DNA of 8,326 nt from an uncultured bacterium (GTDB lineage Bacteria; Bacillota; Clostridia; Lachnospirales; Lachnospiraceae), in contig CAJMMH010000115.1 in assembly GCA_905214365.1 (NCBI GenBank), positions 1 through 8,326 on the forward strand, given 5' to 3'. Of this stretch, positions 6,248-8,326 are shown in pieces (the stretch's first letter is position 1; every line of letters starts with the position of its first letter). A model generated the notes under the pieces. It did no database searches. It worked only from the letters and a program-made list of their open reading frames with translations, and was not told where the DNA came from. The position numbers and the translations under genes are program-made.

Positions 6248-7015
6248 TTACGGACGTACCGGCGGCTTTGCCAGATCCTTGATGACCTCTCCGGCAAGAA
6301 TCAGCCCGGCAACCGGCGGCACAAATGCCACGCTTCCCGGAATATCGCGGCGCTCCGTGCATTTATGCTGCGTTCCAGGCGGGCAGACACAGTGTGTCCG
6401 GCAGCTGATACTCATATCTTCCAACGGGCGCACCGGCTTTTCCGTGGAATAAACTACTTTTAGCTTTTTTACGCCGCGCTTCTTCAGTTCATGGCGCATA
6501 ACCTTTGCCAACGGGCACATCGTTGTCTTATAAATATCCGCAACGTGGAACTGGGTCGGATCCAGCTTGTTTCCGGCTCCCATGCAGCTGATGACCGGAA
6601 CGCCCGCGCTCTTTGCCCGGAGAATGATTTCAATTTTGGCAGTGACCGTATCTACCGCGTCTACTACATAGGAATACTCGCTGAAATCAAACTCGTCAGC
6701 GTTTTCCGGCAAATAAAAGCACTTGCGCACTTCGACCTGCGCATCTGGATTAATATCAAGGATCCGCTCCTTCATCACATCCGCCTTATATTTTCCAACT
6801 GTCTTTCTTGTCGCGATAATCTGACGGTTGATGTTGGTCAGGCAGACCTTATCATCGTCCACCAGAACAAACGACCCTATTCCGCTTCTCGCCAACGCCT
6901 CCGCAACATATCCGCCGACGCCGCCGATTCCGAAAATAGCAACCTTCGCCGACGCCAGATCGTTCATTCCCTCTTTTCCAAGCAGCAGCTGTGTTCTTGC
7001 AAACTGATTAATCAT
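6248..7015 (-). CDS. tcdA: tRNA threonylcarbamoyladenosine dehydratase (ThiF/MoeB/E1-like)
   Basis: This 255-residue cytoplasmic enzyme matches the TcdA (CsdL/YgdL) branch of the ThiF/E1 superfamily. The family uses ATP to cyclise t6A at tRNA position 37 into ct6A, which improves decoding of ANN codons. Visible features are FARTQLLLGKEGM (5-17), the Rossmann loop FGIGGVGGYVAEAL (28-41), the VLVDDDKVCLTNINRQ block (50-65) with Arg64 for ATP, VVDAVDT (117-123) with Asp119/122, and MGAGNKLDPTQFHVADIYKT (145-164), which is typical of TcdA rather than ThiF or MoeB. Cysteines 205, 209, 211 and 219 cluster in an inserted loop and could bind a metal, an inference. The ending PGSVAFVPPVAGLILAGEVIKDL fits the family. 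Its ATG overlaps the larE stop as ATGA, with an AAGGCGG site 7 nt upstream inside larE, so the genes are translationally coupled. Length is near the usual value. Confidence 0.93.
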   Translation of the reverse strand: MINQFARTQLLLGKEGMNDLASAKVAIFGIGGVGGYVAEALARSGIGSFVLVDDDKVCLTNINRQIIATRKTVGKYKADVMKERILDINPDAQVEVRKCFYLPENADEFDFSEYSYVVDAVDTVTAKIEIILRAKSAGVPVISCMGAGNKLDPTQFHVADIYKTTMCPLAKVMRHELKKRGVKKLKVVYSTEKPVRPLEDMSISCRTHCVCPPGTQHKCTERRDIPGSVAFVPPVAGLILAGEVIKDLAKPPVRP

Positions 7016-7869
7016 TGATTTTCCGCCTTATCTGTTCCATTTTTCCCTGCCAATTCTTCCTTTGACAGTACTTCATTCATACTTCCCATCCGATATCCGC
7101 CAAGATCAAGCGTCACATATGTAAATCCGATTTCCTTAAAGCGGCGGTAAACCAGCTCTCTGCAGTCCCTCTGCATCAGCTTGTCAAACTCATCCGGAAG
7201 GATCTCAATTCTTGCCATCGTTCCGTGGATACGCACGCGGATCTGATGAAAGCCAAGATCCAGAAGCAGCTGCTCCGCCTGATCAACCATGCCAAGCTTC
7301 TTTTCGCTGATTGTTTCCCCATATACAAACCGGGAGGAAAGACAGGCAAATGACTGCTTGTCCCAGGTCGGCAGTCCAAGCTCCCTAGACAGCTCGCGGA
7401 TTTCCTGCTTGTACAGCTTCGCATAACGCAGCGGACTCTTCACACCAAGCTCCTTTACTGCCATCAGGCCCGGACGGTAATCTCCATTATCGTCCATATT
7501 GGAGCCTTCCGCCACAACTGCCATCCCTTCCTCTTTCGCAATTGAGATAATCTTTTCAAATAACTCATGTTTACAGAGGTAGCATCGATTCTTCGGATTC
7601 TGACGGAACCCGTCAATATCCAGCTCTTCTGACTCGACAACCACCTGACGGATGCCGCGCTCTCTGCAGAACACAGTCGCCTCTGTCAGTTCCCGCTTCG
7701 GAAACGAACAGGAGGACGCAGTAACCGCAATCACCCGGTCGCCAAGAACATCCACTGCTGTCTGCAGCAGAAACGTAGAGTCCACACCGCTTGAAAAAGC
7801 AACAGCAACGCTGCCAAGCTCCTTCAGATACGCTTTCAGTACTTCATATTTTTCATGCAGCTGATCCAT
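7012..7869 (-). CDS. larE: LarE-type ATP-dependent sacrificial sulfur transferase
   Basis: This 285-residue PP-loop ATP pyrophosphatase matches LarE, which adenylates the carboxylates of a nicotinic-acid-derived cofactor and adds sulfur, giving up a cysteine sulfur in the classical enzyme; the product becomes the nickel-pincer nucleotide of lactate racemase. The P-loop is VAFSSGVDSTFLL (23-35), with Ser27 where SGGVDS is the common form. Then come NPKNRCYLCKHELF (91-104), EGSNMDDNGDYRPG (121-134), SPLR (145-148) and WDKQSFACLSSRFVYGE (169-185). Cys176 falls on the sacrificial cysteine of the Lactobacillus enzyme. Cys96 and Cys99 with Cys176 could make the three-cysteine set reported for iron-sulfur LarE proteins; this is an inference. 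GGAG lies upstream of the ATG. No larA, larB or larC is visible. It is the first gene of a two-gene unit with tcdA, behind a promoter at 7966-7994. Confidence 0.92.
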   Translation of the reverse strand: MDQLHEKYEVLKAYLKELGSVAVAFSSGVDSTFLLQTAVDVLGDRVIAVTASSCSFPKRELTEATVFCRERGIRQVVVESEELDIDGFRQNPKNRCYLCKHELFEKIISIAKEEGMAVVAEGSNMDDNGDYRPGLMAVKELGVKSPLRYAKLYKQEIRELSRELGLPTWDKQSFACLSSRFVYGETISEKKLGMVDQAEQLLLDLGFHQIRVRIHGTMARIEILPDEFDKLMQRDCRELVYRRFKEIGFTYVTLDLGGYRMGSMNEVLSKEELAGKNGTDKAENQ

Positions 7870-7896
7870 TTTATCACTCCAATTCTTTGTTTCAGC

Positions 7897-7949
7897 TCAC
7901 AGTCAGTATTTTCACAGAGACTGACAAGGCGAAAATAATCCGACTGTGA
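7897..7949 (-). promoter_or_regulatory. inverted repeats in the larE leader
   Basis: TCACAGTC (7897-7904) is perfectly complementary to GACTGTGA (7942-7949). Inside it GTCAGT (7902-7907) is complementary to ACTGAC (7920-7925). The two stems share 7902-7904 and exclude each other. They lie in the roughly 90-nt leader between the promoter and the larE ATG. No T-run follows. Stems this short could be chance. Confidence 0.3.
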
Positions 7950-7965
7950 TCTGCGCGCTGACGTT

Positions 7966-7994
7966 ATCTTAGCATCTGTATTCTAGTATGTCAA
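7966..7994 (-). promoter_or_regulatory. sigma-A promoter of larE-tcdA
   Basis: On the minus strand, TTGACA (7989-7994) is a perfect -35 box, followed by a 17-nt spacer and TAAGAT (7966-7971), four of six for the -10 box. The -10 box is preceded by TGC, giving an extended -10. It lies just downstream of the enzyme I remnant, so larE-tcdA can be expressed independently of that broken gene. The start site would be near 7959. Confidence 0.75.
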
Positions 7995-8000
7995 TAGGTT

Positions 8001-8326
8001 TTATATGTGGTCAGTTTGTCTAAAGCTGCACTCCTTTATTTTCCCGCGCACGGAAAGAACTGATGCCGGGGATACGGATAATTCATCCACTCCCATCTGC
8101 AGAAACCGATCTGTCATGGAAAGGTCCGCTCCAAGTTCTCCGCATATTCCCGCCCAGATTCCTTCGCGGTGCGCATTCTCAATCGTCATCCGGAGCATTT
8201 CCAGTACCGCCGGATGGTATGGATTATAAAAAGCGGAAAGCTCTCAATTCTGCCGGTCTGCCGCTAACGTATACTGCGTCAGGGCGTTGGTTCCGATGCT
8301 GAAAAAATCGGCCTCCTTTCCCAGCT
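8001..8326 (-). pseudogene. ptsI: PTS enzyme I (phosphoenolpyruvate-protein phosphotransferase) remnant, 5' part beyond window
   Basis: The minus strand encodes the C-terminal end of enzyme I, which takes phosphate from PEP and passes it to HPr to drive sugar import. One frame runs from the edge to a TAA at 8001-8003: KEADFFSIGTNALTQYTLAADRQN, then TGA (8244-8246), then ELSAFYNPYHPAVLEML, IENAHREGIWAGICGELGAD and VDELSVSPASVL. Similarity to enzyme I continues on both sides of the TGA with no frame change, so it is a nonsense codon and not a frameshift. In addition the GTNDL motif reads GTNAL (Ala codon at 8283-8285); this Asp corresponds to the Mg-PEP ligand Asp455 of the E. coli enzyme. The active-site Cys in GICGEL is kept. 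Two inactivating changes within 40 bases argue for decay over a single sequencing error. The N-terminal phosphohistidine domain lies outside the window. A second functional ptsI elsewhere is likely. Confidence 0.82.

Noticed and set aside
6491..7018. Open frame of 175 codons on the plus strand opposite tcdA
   Set aside because: It is antisense to a well-conserved gene and has no protein-like features.
8244..8246. TGA read as selenocysteine or Trp, or programmed readthrough in ptsI
   Set aside because: Most complete genes in the window stop at TGA and Trp is TGG. No selenocysteine-type hairpin was seen after the codon, and enzyme I has no selenocysteine here. The nearby Asp-to-Ala change fits decay better.

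Overview
The window reads as chromosomal DNA of a Gram-positive gut-type anaerobe in the Bacillota, most likely Clostridia (Lachnospiraceae-like) or Erysipelotrichia. The pointers are strong AGGAGG-type ribosome binding sites, sigma-A-like promoters, a lipoprotein/MBOAT/DHHW surface cluster, a short malic enzyme, a LarE and a TcdA, and medium GC content by eye. The genus cannot be fixed from sequence alone. Every complete gene ends in TGA or TAA, and Trp is encoded by TGG, so TGA is a real stop here.

Layout. Positions 1-2635 (minus strand) hold a three-gene unit read from right to left: a small lipoprotein, an MBOAT O-acyltransferase and a DHHW/AlgX-like protein cut by the window edge. Together they look like a device that O-acylates an extracellular glycan. 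Positions 2636-3073 are an AT-rich divergent intergenic region carrying the malic enzyme promoter, a leader able to fold in two alternative ways, and short repeats. A malic enzyme (3074-4279, plus) converges on a Lon-like AAA+ ATPase (4478-5977, minus), with a two-way terminator between them. The ATPase has a long leader (about 5978-6156) with a very stable hairpin near its predicted 5' end, driven by an extended -10 promoter. Next come tcdA (6248-7015) and larE (7012-7869), which overlap by 4 nt as an ATGA pair and have their own promoter at 7966-7994. At the right edge (8001-8326) is the C-terminal part of PTS enzyme I, with an in-frame TGA and loss of a Mg-binding Asp, so it appears to be a pseudogene.

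Four things stand out. The enzyme I remnant is broken. The Lon-like ATPase has no protease domain and has Asn where the Walker B Asp should be. A 32-bp repeat (28/32 identical) flanks the malic enzyme gene on both sides. LarE, normally tied to the nickel-pincer cofactor of lactate racemase, is translationally coupled to a tRNA-modification enzyme, with no other lar gene in view. No CRISPR array, rRNA, tRNA or intact mobile element was seen.
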